From NCBI GenBank assembly GCA_017984035.1, contig JAGOAF010000006.1:1-45094 (forward strand): a stretch of DNA of 45,094 bases. The letters are read 5' to 3'. The notes under the pieces are model-generated. The model ran no database searches. It saw only the letters and a list, made by a program, of their open reading frames with translations, and was not told the origin of the DNA. This document shows positions 35,408 through 44,383 of this stretch, piece after piece; within the stretch, counting starts at the first letter, position 1; each line of letters opens with the position of its first letter. The position numbers were made by a program, and so were the translations under genes. The stretch comes from Flavobacterium sp. GTDB lineage: Bacteria; Bacteroidota; Bacteroidia; Flavobacteriales; Flavobacteriaceae.

Positions 35408-37306
35408 TTATTTGCTGTAACTTCCAATTTTGTATTTTTTCAACACCTCGATGATTTCACCAACAATCGCTTCGTCATCGATAGTAGAAGGAATTTGAAA
35501 GTCCTCCCCATCAGTAATGCTTCGCATTAACTTGCGTAGAATTTTTCCGGAGCGGGTTTTTGGTAAGCGATTTACAATTACTACATTTCGCAAGGAAGCA
35601 ACGGCACCAATTTGTTGGCGCACTAGTTTTACAATTTCTTGTTCCAATTGAAAATGTTCAATTTCTTCTCCGTGTTTGATTACCACCAGAGCTAAAGGAG
35701 TTTGCCCTTTTAATTCGTCATGGATTCCAATAACGGCACATTCTGCCACTGACGAATGAGATGCTACAATTTCTTCCATTTCAGCTGTCGAAAGACGGTG
35801 ACCTGCCACGTTGATTACGTCATCAACACGCCCGGTTATAAAAATATAATCATCATCATCTTTGAATCCGCCATCTCCTGAAAAATAGTATCCAGGGAAT
35901 TTTTCTAAATAACCCGCCTTAAATCTCGGGTTGTCTTTCCACAAATCCAATAATGTTCCAGGAGGCAATGGTAATTTAATTACCACGTAGCCTTCTTCAT
36001 TGGGACCAACTTCAGTTCCGTTTTCACTAAAAATACGGATGTCGAATCCTGGAACTGCTTTTCCAACAGATCCTGGTTTGATTGGTAAATATTCAATTCC
36101 CATCATATTGGCAACGATAGGCCAACCCGTTTCCGTTTGCCACCAATGGTCAATTGCTGGAACAGGAATATGTTCTTGGTACCATTCGAGTGTGGCTACA
36201 TCGCAACGCTCTCCTGCTAAAAATTGAATTTTCAACGAACTCAAATCGTATTTTTTGATAAATTCTCCGTTTGGATCTTCTTTTTTGATCGCGCGAATCG
36301 CGGTTGGAGCCGTAAACATTACGCTTACTCTATGTTCTTCAATCATTCGCCAGAAGGTACTTGCATCTGGTGTTTTGATTGGTTTTCCCTCAAAAATTAT
36401 GGTTGTATTACGGTTAATTAGTGGGCCATACACAATATAACTGTGTCCTACAACCCAACCTACATCAGAAGCGGCCCAAAATACTTCCCCAGGTTTAGCG
36501 TTGTATACGTTTTGCATGGAATATTTCAAAGCTGCAGCATAACCGCCAGAATCACGAACGATCCCTTTTGGTTTGCCAGTGGTTCCAGAAGTATATAAAA
36601 CATACAAAGGATGAGTGGAATTCAATGGCACACAATCGGCCTCTTCAGAGCCATACACCAAAGCATCGTAATCGACATCGTATTTTTTGAATGGAACTTT
36701 GGCTCCTAACTTTCTGTTGAGAATGATTACTTTTTTTGGTTTGTGCTCGGCCAATTGAATTGCTTCGTCAACTAAAGGTTTATAGGCAATCAATCGGTCA
36801 ATCTCAATTCCCGAAGAAGCAGTAATAATGGCTCTTGGTTTGCAATCGTCAATTCGAATCGCTAATTCGTGAGGGGCAAACCCTCCAAAAACTACTGAAT
36901 GCGTTACGCCAATTCGTGCACAAGCTAACATGGCAAAGGCAGCTTGCGGAATCATCGGCATATAAATAACGGCGGTATCGCCCTTTTTTAAGCCCAAAGA
37001 TTGCATACCTCCGGCGAGTTTAGCCACTTCAGTTTTTACTTCAGAGAATGTGTATTTTTTAATGCTTTGCGTAACTGGCGAATCATAAATGACTGCTACT
37101 TGGTCGCCAAAACCATCTTCAATGTGTTTGTCTAATGCTAAATAGCATACGTTTAATTCTCCATCTTTATACCAAAGCGGATACCCATTTTCATCCGAAG
37201 ATAAAATGGTTTCAGGTTTGGTATACCAACTTATAGCGTCGGCTTGATCTTTCCAAAATGCTTCTGGATTTTCAGTACTTGCGGTATAGGTATCTTTGTA
37301 ATTCAT
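35408..37306 (-). CDS. acyl-CoA synthetase, propionate-CoA ligase (PrpE/ACSS3)-like
   Basis: 632 residues. The opening AFWKDQADAISWYTKP and NVCYLALDKHIEDGFGDQVA resemble PrpE, while the adenylation motifs LYVLYTSGTTGKPKGIVRDS and IFITGRVDDVINVAGHRLST and the C-terminal PKTRSGKILRKLMR are complete. Family members use propionate or other short acids; acetate is possible too. A second, distinct paralogue (acs) lies directly downstream, suggesting different chain-length preferences. The start at 37306 leaves 27 bp after the response-regulator gene. Confidence 0.9.
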   Translation of the reverse strand: MNYKDTYTASTENPEAFWKDQADAISWYTKPETILSSDENGYPLWYKDGELNVCYLALDKHIEDGFGDQVAVIYDSPVTQSIKKYTFSEVKTEVAKLAGGMQSLGLKKGDTAVIYMPMIPQAAFAMLACARIGVTHSVVFGGFAPHELAIRIDDCKPRAIITASSGIEIDRLIAYKPLVDEAIQLAEHKPKKVIILNRKLGAKVPFKKYDVDYDALVYGSEEADCVPLNSTHPLYVLYTSGTTGKPKGIVRDSGGYAAALKYSMQNVYNAKPGEVFWAASDVGWVVGHSYIVYGPLINRNTTIIFEGKPIKTPDASTFWRMIEEHRVSVMFTAPTAIRAIKKEDPNGEFIKKYDLSSLKIQFLAGERCDVATLEWYQEHIPVPAIDHWWQTETGWPIVANMMGIEYLPIKPGSVGKAVPGFDIRIFSENGTEVGPNEEGYVVIKLPLPPGTLLDLWKDNPRFKAGYLEKFPGYYFSGDGGFKDDDDYIFITGRVDDVINVAGHRLSTAEMEEIVASHSSVAECAVIGIHDELKGQTPLALVVIKHGEEIEHFQLEQEIVKLVRQQIGAVASLRNVVIVNRLPKTRSGKILRKLMRSITDGEDFQIPSTIDDEAIVGEIIEVLKKYKIGSYSK

Positions 37307-37333
37307 GGTGATTATTTTGTAAATAAAAGGGGA

Positions 37334-37699
37334 CTAATTTTCGATCAATTCGTGTACTTGTTCAACTAATTTTTTAGCAGAAAAAGGCTTGACGACATAT
37401 AAATTAGCTCCTAAATTCATTCCTTTTTCAATATCACTTTCTTTGTTTTTTGCTGAAAGAAAAATCACTTTGCAATGCGCTAAACGTTCGTCTTTTTTAA
37501 TTTCTTCTATGGTGGCATAGCCATCAACCATTGGCATCATGACATCAAGAATGATAACATCTGGCAATTGTTTTTCTAAAATCTCCAATGCTTCTTGTCC
37601 ATCACGTGCAATGAATACCTCAAAATTGTTTTTTTTGAAAGTGTATTCTAATGCCATTACGATGTTTGGCTCATCATCTACTATTAGTATCTTTTTCAT
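37334..37699 (-). CDS. single-domain response regulator (CheY-like)
   Basis: The upstream open frame extends further into the kinase gene, but the ATG at 37699 gives 121 residues that are just one receiver domain: acidic pocket D8/D9, phospho-acceptor D52 in VIILDVMMP, and K104 in VVKPF. No DNA-binding or enzymatic output domain follows. It lies 4 bp after the symporter-kinase gene, its likely partner, and ahead of two acyl-CoA synthetase genes. In the comparable CrbS/CrbR system the regulator has a DNA-binding domain, so how this one acts is unknown. Confidence 0.93.
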   Translation of the reverse strand: MKKILIVDDEPNIVMALEYTFKKNNFEVFIARDGQEALEILEKQLPDVIILDVMMPMVDGYATIEEIKKDERLAHCKVIFLSAKNKESDIEKGMNLGANLYVVKPFSAKKLVEQVHELIEN

Positions 37700-37703
37700 C
37701 TTC

Positions 37704-40409
37704 TTAGTTGTTTTCGGTTGTGTTGTAGTTGGGTAATGTGAAGACAAAAGTGGCTCCTTCTTTAACATTGTTCTCGGCCCAGATGGCGCCTTTGTGATGT
37801 TCAATAATTTGTTTGCATATGGCTAATCCAAGTCCGCTACCAATTGGTTTTTTGACATTTTGATTTCTCGATTGATAGAATTTATCAAAGATGGCTTCAA
37901 AATCTTCGCTCTTGATTCCTTTGCCATTATTATGAATGGTGACGGCAACATTGGATTCGTTTTCTGTAATGTGGATGCTAATTAAGCCGTCAGTTGTAGC
38001 TGAAAATTTGATTGCATTGGACAACAAATTGTGAATCACTTGAATGATACGTTCTTCATCATAAAATGCTCTAATTTCTTTTCCGGCATCTTCAAAAACC
38101 ACTTGTATTTTTTTATTTACGATCAATTGTTTTACAGATTCTAAAGTTTTCTCTACCGTTAAAGCAATATTATTTCTAGAGAGATAGATTTTTTGTTTCC
38201 CGGTTTCAAATTTTTCTAAATCCAAAATTTTATCGATCAAACGATTCAAACGATCCGATTCTGAGATGATATTTTGCAAGAATTGTTTGCGCACTTCAAA
38301 AGGTACTTCTTCGTCGTCATGTAAAATTTCACTCGCGGCTCTAATGGCCGTGATTGGTGTACGCAACTCATGCGTGACCGTATCTAAAAATTCGTCTTTC
38401 TGAATGTCTTTTTTAACCAGCTCTTCATTTGCCACTTTTAATTGCTCTGATATTTTTTGCAATTCGTTTGAAGTATCTGTCAACTTTTTGTTGATGATAA
38501 TATTTTCTTTGGATTCTTCTAGAATTCGCAATACTTCGGGCAAACTAATTTCGTCTTCTTTGACAACACTGGCGATTAATATTTTGGCTGAAGCCGTACC
38601 AATATGGCCAGTCAATAAGTTTTCAGCAAATTTGATAAAACGCGCATCGGCAGTTGTTACATTCTTATCAATATTGTATTTTAAATTAAAAATGGATAAC
38701 GCACGTTTAGTTCTTTCTTCTCCAAGAAAACGTTGTAAAACTTTTTCAATATCAGACACATAGGCAGTTCCTTTCCATACAAATGCATCTTCGTGATTGG
38801 TAATGTATTTGTCAATATCTACGAACATTTCGGCATAATTACGCTCTCTGTAGTTTCCTCTAAAACTTACAGAAACAGCTGCAAAACTGATGGTATTAAA
38901 AAACAAACTCCAAAATAGAGCGTGTGGGATAGGGTCTAAATAATCTAATCCGAAAAGTTGAAATGGCTTAAGCAATTCGATTCCCCAGGGACCTTCTTTA
39001 AAGAATAAACTAGTTGAATTGGTAATGCCCAGTGCATACGGAGCTAATAAAGTATAACAACAAATTAAAAAACCTATAATAATACCTGTAATTGCTCCTT
39101 TGTTAGAACCTCTTCTCCAGAATAGCGCCCCAAAAAAAGCGGGAGCAAGTTGTGCAATCACCACAAAAGAAACGAGTCCAATAGATACAAGAGAGTAATC
39201 TAATATGAAGATTTTGTAAATCGCATAGGATACAATAATTAGCAAAAAGATACCAATCTTTCTACTTCTTACGATTCGGTTATTGTTTTTTTCTTGTGAT
39301 TTGTTTCGTAATCGGCCTACAAAACCATATGGAATTAATAGGTTGTTACTCAGCATGGTAGCTAGAGCAATTGAAGAAACAATAATCATTGAAATGGCTG
39401 CTGAAAATCCCCCAAGAAAAACTAATACAGTTAGTGTATTGTTATTAAAAAATTGCGGAATTAATAAAGAATAGGTATCGGAATTGAATCCTTTTCCTTC
39501 AAATAAAATATTGCCTCCCCAAGCGATTGGAAAAACAAAAATATTAAACAACAACAAGTACAATGGAAACAACCACATGGCTGTTCTAAGGTGTGTTTCT
39601 TTGTTGTTTTCTACAATTGCAGTATGGAATTGTCTTGGCAAAAGAAAAATCGCAAACATGGATAGGATACATAGAAAAAACCAATTGATCGCACCAGTTA
39701 AACCTCCGATGGAGTTTTTTTCAGCAAATTTTTCTAAACTAGAAGCTTTTGTATAAATGTCATCAAATCCATCAAATACAAAGTAAGTAACATAGATGCC
39801 AATAATTAAAAAGAATACCAATTTAAGAACCGATTCCAAGGCTACAGCGGTTACAATACCGCGTCTTTTTTCAGAGGCATCAACATAACGTGTTCCGTAG
39901 TAGGATGCAAATAGTGCTAAGGCAATACAAGCATAGGTGGTGGTGTCATAAAAAATGTTGGAACTAGATTCGGTTTTGGTAACAATATGGAAAGTGTCCG
40001 AAATGGACTTGAGTTGCAAAGCAATATAAGGCACAATGCCAAAGATACACACAATGGTAACTAAGGCGCCTAAGAATCTATCATTGCCGTATCTCAACGA
40101 AATGAAATCAGCAATACTAGAAATTTTATTTACTCTTGAAATTCGAATGATTTTTTTCAAAATAATGATCCAAGTAGGGATAATAATGATGGGTCCTAAA
40201 TAAATAGGCAAATAACTTAATCCAGAATTGGCTGCAACGCCAATACTTCCGTAATACGTCCAAGCGGTGCAATACACTGCTAGTGAAAGAGAATAGATGT
40301 AAGGGTTATTAGTCCATCTGGAATGACCTCTTTTTTCTGCCCAATAGGCAATGTAAAAAAGGATTAGCATGTACAATACTAAAATAAATAAAAGACCTAC
40401 ACTACTCAT
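37704..40409 (-). CDS. SLC5-type symporter fused to histidine kinase (CbrA/CrbS-like)
   Basis: 901 residues. Residues 1 to about 500 are a sodium:solute symporter (SSF) with about 13 membrane helices. Residues about 530-640 match the STAC linker of such fusions (FAENLLTGHIGTASAKILIASV). The kinase core has H680 in TVTHELRTPITA, the N box NLLSNAIKFS, and GSGLGLAICKQIIEHH. The G1 box reads NNGKGI, with Asn where Asp is common. By analogy with CrbS it may sense acetate or a related solute and control acs. The gene overlaps the 64-residue membrane protein upstream by 8 bp. Confidence 0.93.
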   Translation of the reverse strand: MSSVGLLFILVLYMLILFYIAYWAEKRGHSRWTNNPYIYSLSLAVYCTAWTYYGSIGVAANSGLSYLPIYLGPIIIIPTWIIILKKIIRISRVNKISSIADFISLRYGNDRFLGALVTIVCIFGIVPYIALQLKSISDTFHIVTKTESSSNIFYDTTTYACIALALFASYYGTRYVDASEKRRGIVTAVALESVLKLVFFLIIGIYVTYFVFDGFDDIYTKASSLEKFAEKNSIGGLTGAINWFFLCILSMFAIFLLPRQFHTAIVENNKETHLRTAMWLFPLYLLLFNIFVFPIAWGGNILFEGKGFNSDTYSLLIPQFFNNNTLTVLVFLGGFSAAISMIIVSSIALATMLSNNLLIPYGFVGRLRNKSQEKNNNRIVRSRKIGIFLLIIVSYAIYKIFILDYSLVSIGLVSFVVIAQLAPAFFGALFWRRGSNKGAITGIIIGFLICCYTLLAPYALGITNSTSLFFKEGPWGIELLKPFQLFGLDYLDPIPHALFWSLFFNTISFAAVSVSFRGNYRERNYAEMFVDIDKYITNHEDAFVWKGTAYVSDIEKVLQRFLGEERTKRALSIFNLKYNIDKNVTTADARFIKFAENLLTGHIGTASAKILIASVVKEDEISLPEVLRILEESKENIIINKKLTDTSNELQKISEQLKVANEELVKKDIQKDEFLDTVTHELRTPITAIRAASEILHDDEEVPFEVRKQFLQNIISESDRLNRLIDKILDLEKFETGKQKIYLSRNNIALTVEKTLESVKQLIVNKKIQVVFEDAGKEIRAFYDEERIIQVIHNLLSNAIKFSATTDGLISIHITENESNVAVTIHNNGKGIKSEDFEAIFDKFYQSRNQNVKKPIGSGLGLAICKQIIEHHKGAIWAENNVKEGATFVFTLPNYNTTENN

Positions 40410-40596
40410 AATATCTCTTAATGATTAAGTAGGTGGTACCAATAGAAAATAACCAAGCCGAAAAGATATAGATATATACAATTGGAAAACCTAAAAAAGG
40501 TTCTGAACTATTAAACAATAACAATAGCGGCATGTTCAAAGCTAATACCATTAGCATTGAAAGAATAACCAGCTTTTGTTCGTGTCTCTTTTTCAT
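40402..40596 (-). CDS. small two-helix membrane protein, likely partner of the symporter kinase
   Basis: 64 residues, two hydrophobic segments (LVILSMLMVLALNMPLLLLF and IVYIYIFSAWLFSIGTTYLI) joined by a short loop, with Arg/Lys-rich ends. It overlaps the start of the symporter-kinase gene by 8 bp, which implies translational coupling. Small membrane proteins next to SSF symporters are a known pattern (DUF485/DUF4212/DUF3311-type), but this one could not be assigned to any of them. Confidence 0.75.
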   Translation of the reverse strand: MKKRHEQKLVILSMLMVLALNMPLLLLFNSSEPFLGFPIVYIYIFSAWLFSIGTTYLIIKRYYE

Positions 40597-40681
40597 AAAT
40601 TGTGCTATAAACTATATTCGAATTTGATCGAAGTAATATACGAATTGTTATGAGGAATTCGTTGTTTTAAAAACATACAAA

Positions 40682-40702
40682 CGCTGCCAATAATTGACAG
40701 CG
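40682..40702 (-). terminator. hairpin after the transporter operon
   Basis: CGCTG/CAGCG arms with inner CAA/TTG pairing around a short loop, followed on minus by a T-rich stretch. It lies 29 nt after the 73-residue gene and may end the porin-transporter transcript. Confidence 0.55.
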
Positions 40703-40730
40703 ATTGCATATATTTAACTAGTAAAATGAA

Positions 40731-40952
40731 TTATTTATCGCTAAATTCTCCTGTAAGTGAGTAGTATCCAAAGATACCTAAACCACCCACGATAATTGGT
40801 GCAAGAATAAAGGTATAAATGATTGCAGGAATCATATCTTCTGGTTTTCCTGACTCAAATTTTGGAATAGCTTGGTTAATCAAAAGATAATACCCAGCTG
40901 CAAGACCTAAACCGATCCACACAATCCCTAATAATTTTTTTATTGCGTTCAT
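40731..40952 (-). CDS. small membrane protein downstream of the MHS transporter
   Basis: 73 residues with two hydrophobic segments (LLGIVWIGLGLAAGYYLLI and PAIIYTFILAPIIVGGLGIFGYY). It follows the MFS transporter by 33 bp on the same strand and may be an accessory subunit; I recall similar short proteins next to MFS genes in flavobacteria (probably DUF6814), but could not check this. Confidence 0.75.
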   Translation of the reverse strand: MNAIKKLLGIVWIGLGLAAGYYLLINQAIPKFESGKPEDMIPAIIYTFILAPIIVGGLGIFGYYSLTGEFSDK

Positions 40953-40985
40953 AATGATGTTTTTTTAAAATTTAAATTAAGCTAA

Positions 40986-42554
40986 TTAGTGTTTGTGAGA
41001 GGTACTTTTACCGTCTACATAAATAGCTCCGATAATGAAACAGATGGCTCCAATAATGATTGGGTACCAAAGTCCTTGTAAATACGGCTCAGCTACTGCA
41101 ACTGCTTGACCAGCTTCTGTCGCTGCATCGTTTGCTTTGGTTGCTGCTGCTACTAACGATGTTGCTACAGCAGGAAGCAATCCTCCAAAAATTCCGTTAC
41201 CAATATGGTAAGGTAAAGACATGGAAGTATAACGAATTTTTGCAGGGAACAACTCTACTAAGAAAGCCGCTGTTGGTCCATAAACTACAGTTACTAAGAA
41301 GATTTGAATGAAAACTAACCAAACCAAAGTCCATTTGTCTGATTCATTTACCACCATTGTTTTCTTAACTTCTACTTTTGGTTTTCCATCATCACCAATT
41401 TTAGCTACACCATTTTCTAAAGTTACAGTTTTAACTTCTTTCCAAGTCGCTCCATCTGTAAATTCTTTGGTTGTAGTGTAAACAGAATCTAATGCTTTCG
41501 CTTTGTTTTCTTTTGTCTCAGCAAGAACTACTGTTTTAGCTTCGATTTCAGTTTTGTTTTTGATACTAGCTGTTTCATACATCGCTCTATAAATAGGTCT
41601 GTAAGCTACAACGGCAATCAAAATACCAGCAAGCATTAACCATTTTCTACCAATTTTATCAGAAATCCATCCGAAGAATACGAAGAAAGGTGTCGCCATT
41701 AAAATAGCATACATCATAATGTCTCCTACTTGATCAGAAAGACCCATTACTTTTTCAATAAAACTCATCGCGTAAAATTGACCAGTGTACCAAACTACAC
41801 CTTGACCCATTACGATTCCAAATAAAGCTAATAATACAAATTTGAAATTCAATTTGTTACCAAAACTTTCTTTCAATGGGTTTTTAGAAGTTTTTCCTTC
41901 TGCTTTTACTTTTGCAAATTCAGGAGACTCGCTCATGTTTTTACGGATTAAGTAAGAAACCAAGATCATCAAGATAGATACCCAAAACGGAACTCTCCAT
42001 CCCCAATCTTCAAATGCTTCTTTAGACATAGCACTTTTTGTAGCCATGATAACCATAAGAGAAACAAATAAACCAATTGTAGCAGTAGTTTGAATCCATG
42101 AAGTCCAGTATCCTCTTTGACCTGGTCCGGCATGTTCGGCTACATAAGTTGCAGCACCACCGTATTCCCCGCCAAGAGCAAGACCTTGAAGTAAACGTAA
42201 AATTAATACTAATGTTGGTGCCAAGAAACCAATGGTTTCATAACTTGGAATACATCCTATTAAGAAAGTAGCTCCACCCATCAATACTAATGTAACCATG
42301 AACGTATATTTACGTCCAATTAAATCGCCTAGACGGCCAAAGAATAAAGCTCCAAAAGGACGCACAACAAAACCTGCAGCAAATGTTGCCAAAGTAGATA
42401 AGAAGGCAGCAGTTGGGTTGTCTGAAGGGAAAAATTTAGTTGAAATAATAGTAGCTAAACTACCAAAGATGTAAAAATCATACCATTCGATCATGGTACC
42501 TACTGAAGACGCTCCAATTACGGTCCATAAGGAGCTTTTTTTGTTTTCATTCAT
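40986..42554 (-). CDS. MFS transporter, metabolite:H+ symporter (MHS) type
   Basis: 522 residues, 12 predicted helices. The motif IEWYDFYIFGSLATI (about 23-37) and RPFGALFFGRLGDLIGRKYT (about 64-83) are typical of the MHS group, whose members import organic acids or osmolytes (KgtP/ProP types). An unusual hydrophilic insertion of about 80 residues (about 331-412), rich in Lys, Glu and Thr, lies between two late helices, and a second Ala-rich insert lies near 470-495, so the protein is longer than the roughly 430-residue norm. It lies between a porin and a small membrane protein. Confidence 0.9.
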   Translation of the reverse strand: MNENKKSSLWTVIGASSVGTMIEWYDFYIFGSLATIISTKFFPSDNPTAAFLSTLATFAAGFVVRPFGALFFGRLGDLIGRKYTFMVTLVLMGGATFLIGCIPSYETIGFLAPTLVLILRLLQGLALGGEYGGAATYVAEHAGPGQRGYWTSWIQTTATIGLFVSLMVIMATKSAMSKEAFEDWGWRVPFWVSILMILVSYLIRKNMSESPEFAKVKAEGKTSKNPLKESFGNKLNFKFVLLALFGIVMGQGVVWYTGQFYAMSFIEKVMGLSDQVGDIMMYAILMATPFFVFFGWISDKIGRKWLMLAGILIAVVAYRPIYRAMYETASIKNKTEIEAKTVVLAETKENKAKALDSVYTTTKEFTDGATWKEVKTVTLENGVAKIGDDGKPKVEVKKTMVVNESDKWTLVWLVFIQIFLVTVVYGPTAAFLVELFPAKIRYTSMSLPYHIGNGIFGGLLPAVATSLVAAATKANDAATEAGQAVAVAEPYLQGLWYPIIIGAICFIIGAIYVDGKSTSHKH

Positions 42555-42590
42555 AATGTAATTGTTTTTGGTTTGGTTAATTATTAGTTA

Positions 42591-43856
42591 TTAAAATGTG
42601 TATACACAAGATACCATAGTTCTAAAGTTGCTTACATTAGTTAAAGCGCCTGTTGTTTTACCATATGCATCTGAAGCTCCCCAATCAGCTGAAGTTAATT
42701 CCAATTCTGGAGAAATTCTAAATTTGTTTTTCTTAAAGTCAATACGTCCAGATAGTCTCCAAACATTGTCCACCATTCTAGCTCCACCAACTCCAATTCC
42801 TCTTCCATAAGCAACAGTTCCTGCTTTGTCAGCACCATTGTTTTGAGATCTTCCGAAGAAAAGTCCAGGCGCTACTGATTTTCCATTACTTGCAATGTCT
42901 ATCCAAAACGCAGAGGTTTTAGTTGCTTCATACGATTCAATACCATTTGCAGTAGCTCCAACGTATCCTCCAAGCATTACCATATTGAATAAGTTACCAC
43001 CTGAAATACCGTAGGCCTTAATAGTGATATTATCATTAGCATATTTTCCGTATCCAAAAACAGAAGTGCTGTTTGCTTTTTCGGTAGTGTTTTTCTTTGC
43101 AGTTCCAGTTAAGCCGTTATCGGTTCTAGGTTGTAACGATTTAACTTCTACCCCAGCACCCATAAATACAGTTTTGCTTTTGTATTGTAATTGGGTATTG
43201 ATTGATGGAATAGCTGAATTTATCGAAGCTGAATTTTGTGTTCCAGGTCCTGAAGTAGTAAACTCACGTTCTTTATAAGCTGTAAAGCTAATCGATAGAT
43301 CTTTGCTTAAGTTTTGTTTTAATTTAACCTGAGAGGCCCATCCAAATGGATTGAACATAATTCCGGTACTAAAATTAGCTACCCCTGGGAATACTTCTGG
43401 AATAAAAGTTGGGTACCAAGTTTGTCCCATTGTTAAGGAAGTTTTTTTCCAATCTAATTGTGCGTAGGCATGACGCAAACGCAACATTCCAATTGATGAA
43501 CCTTCAAAGTTTCCGAAGAAATCACCTTCAAGGGTACCGCTTACTTTAGCGCCCCACACATCTGGTCCTTTCATTTTAACTCCTAAACGTGAAACAACAG
43601 ATAAAAAGTTAGATTGTCCAACAGCGTTAGCATCTTTTCCGTCACCTGCATTTATTGATTTATCTAAAGGGTATAAATTCAAATGGTCTTCTCTTACTTG
43701 AGCTGATTTACGGGTATCCCACATGTAATCAGTTCTTACAAATCCGTACCAAGAGATACTGTAGTCATTTGCTACAGGCGCAGGTGCGGCTGGTGTTTGT
43801 GAATATCCTTTAAAAGAAGCTACAGCAGCTAAAAGGAGTAAATAACGTTTTTTCAT
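42591..43856 (-). CDS. outer-membrane porin, DcaP-like
   Basis: 421 residues with a signal peptide (MKKRYLLLLAAVASFKGYSQ). The mature chain alternates aromatic and polar residues, begins SISWYGFVRTDYMWDTRKSA, has the RHAYAQLDWKKTSLTMGQTW segment typical of DcaP-type trimeric porins, and ends in the aromatic VSCVYTF expected of a beta-barrel. It should let a small acid or nutrient pass the outer membrane. It is first in a unit with the MHS transporter (36 bp gap) and the 73-residue protein, forming a two-membrane uptake route. Confidence 0.88.
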   Translation of the reverse strand: MKKRYLLLLAAVASFKGYSQTPAAPAPVANDYSISWYGFVRTDYMWDTRKSAQVREDHLNLYPLDKSINAGDGKDANAVGQSNFLSVVSRLGVKMKGPDVWGAKVSGTLEGDFFGNFEGSSIGMLRLRHAYAQLDWKKTSLTMGQTWYPTFIPEVFPGVANFSTGIMFNPFGWASQVKLKQNLSKDLSISFTAYKEREFTTSGPGTQNSASINSAIPSINTQLQYKSKTVFMGAGVEVKSLQPRTDNGLTGTAKKNTTEKANSTSVFGYGKYANDNITIKAYGISGGNLFNMVMLGGYVGATANGIESYEATKTSAFWIDIASNGKSVAPGLFFGRSQNNGADKAGTVAYGRGIGVGGARMVDNVWRLSGRIDFKKNKFRISPELELTSADWGASDAYGKTTGALTNVSNFRTMVSCVYTF

Positions 43857-43963
43857 AATAATTTTTTGGTTTGGTTAGTAAAAGGGTTAGTTTTCACACT
43901 GCCAAATTCATTTATTTTTGGAATAAAAAAAATTATTATATATTTTTATGTAAACTACTATAG

Positions 43964-44383
43964 TTAATCTTTAAAACGCTCCCATTTTATGAGCATAAAT
44001 TTGTCACCGAGTTCGGTAATAATCATTCCTGCCCCAGAGAGTAATTCTTTATTTTTCAGGTATTCTACCAATTCTAAATGATTAAAAATCTTATAAGTAG
44101 GATGGTAGTTGGTATGAGAAGGCTTCTTGATATTAAAGCTCTTTACCCAATTACTAATGGTAACGTGAGATACCCCAATAATACGTTCAATTTCACGAAA
44201 ACTCAATCCTTCTAAATACAGTTGTAATGCTTTAGTAACATAGTAATCATCTATCTTTTTTCCTATTTTATTTACAGTAAAAAAATAATTGCATTTTTTA
44301 CATAAATACCTTTGTTTGTTATTGATAATACCACTTTTAATAATTTGGTTATTTTGGCATTTTGGACAGCTTAAAATTTCCAT
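43964..44383 (-). CDS. IS1-type zinc-ribbon and helix-turn-helix protein
   Basis: The open frame runs from a TTG at 44419, but the ATG at 44383 gives 139 residues that begin MEILSCPKCQNN. An N-terminal zinc ribbon (CPKC...CKKC, residues 6-29) is followed by a helix-turn-helix (LSFREIERIIGVSHVTISNWV). This resembles the N-terminal InsA-like part of IS1/IS1595 transposases. There is no DDE catalytic domain and no terminal inverted repeat was seen, so it is not a working transposase; it may be a domesticated DNA-binding regulator, possibly of the adjacent porin operon, or a remnant. Confidence 0.8.
   Translation of the reverse strand: MEILSCPKCQNNQIIKSGIINNKQRYLCKKCNYFFTVNKIGKKIDDYYVTKALQLYLEGLSFREIERIIGVSHVTISNWVKSFNIKKPSHTNYHPTYKIFNHLELVEYLKNKELLSGAGMIITELGDKFMLIKWERFKD

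Noticed and set aside
43861..43920. Sigma-54-like TTGGC on minus upstream of the porin gene
   Set aside because: The matching GC element (TTGC) is not found at the required distance of about 5 nt, so only half of the promoter is there.
43964..44383. Complete IS1-family insertion sequence
   Set aside because: No DDE catalytic domain, no terminal inverted repeats and no target duplication were found around the zinc-ribbon gene.
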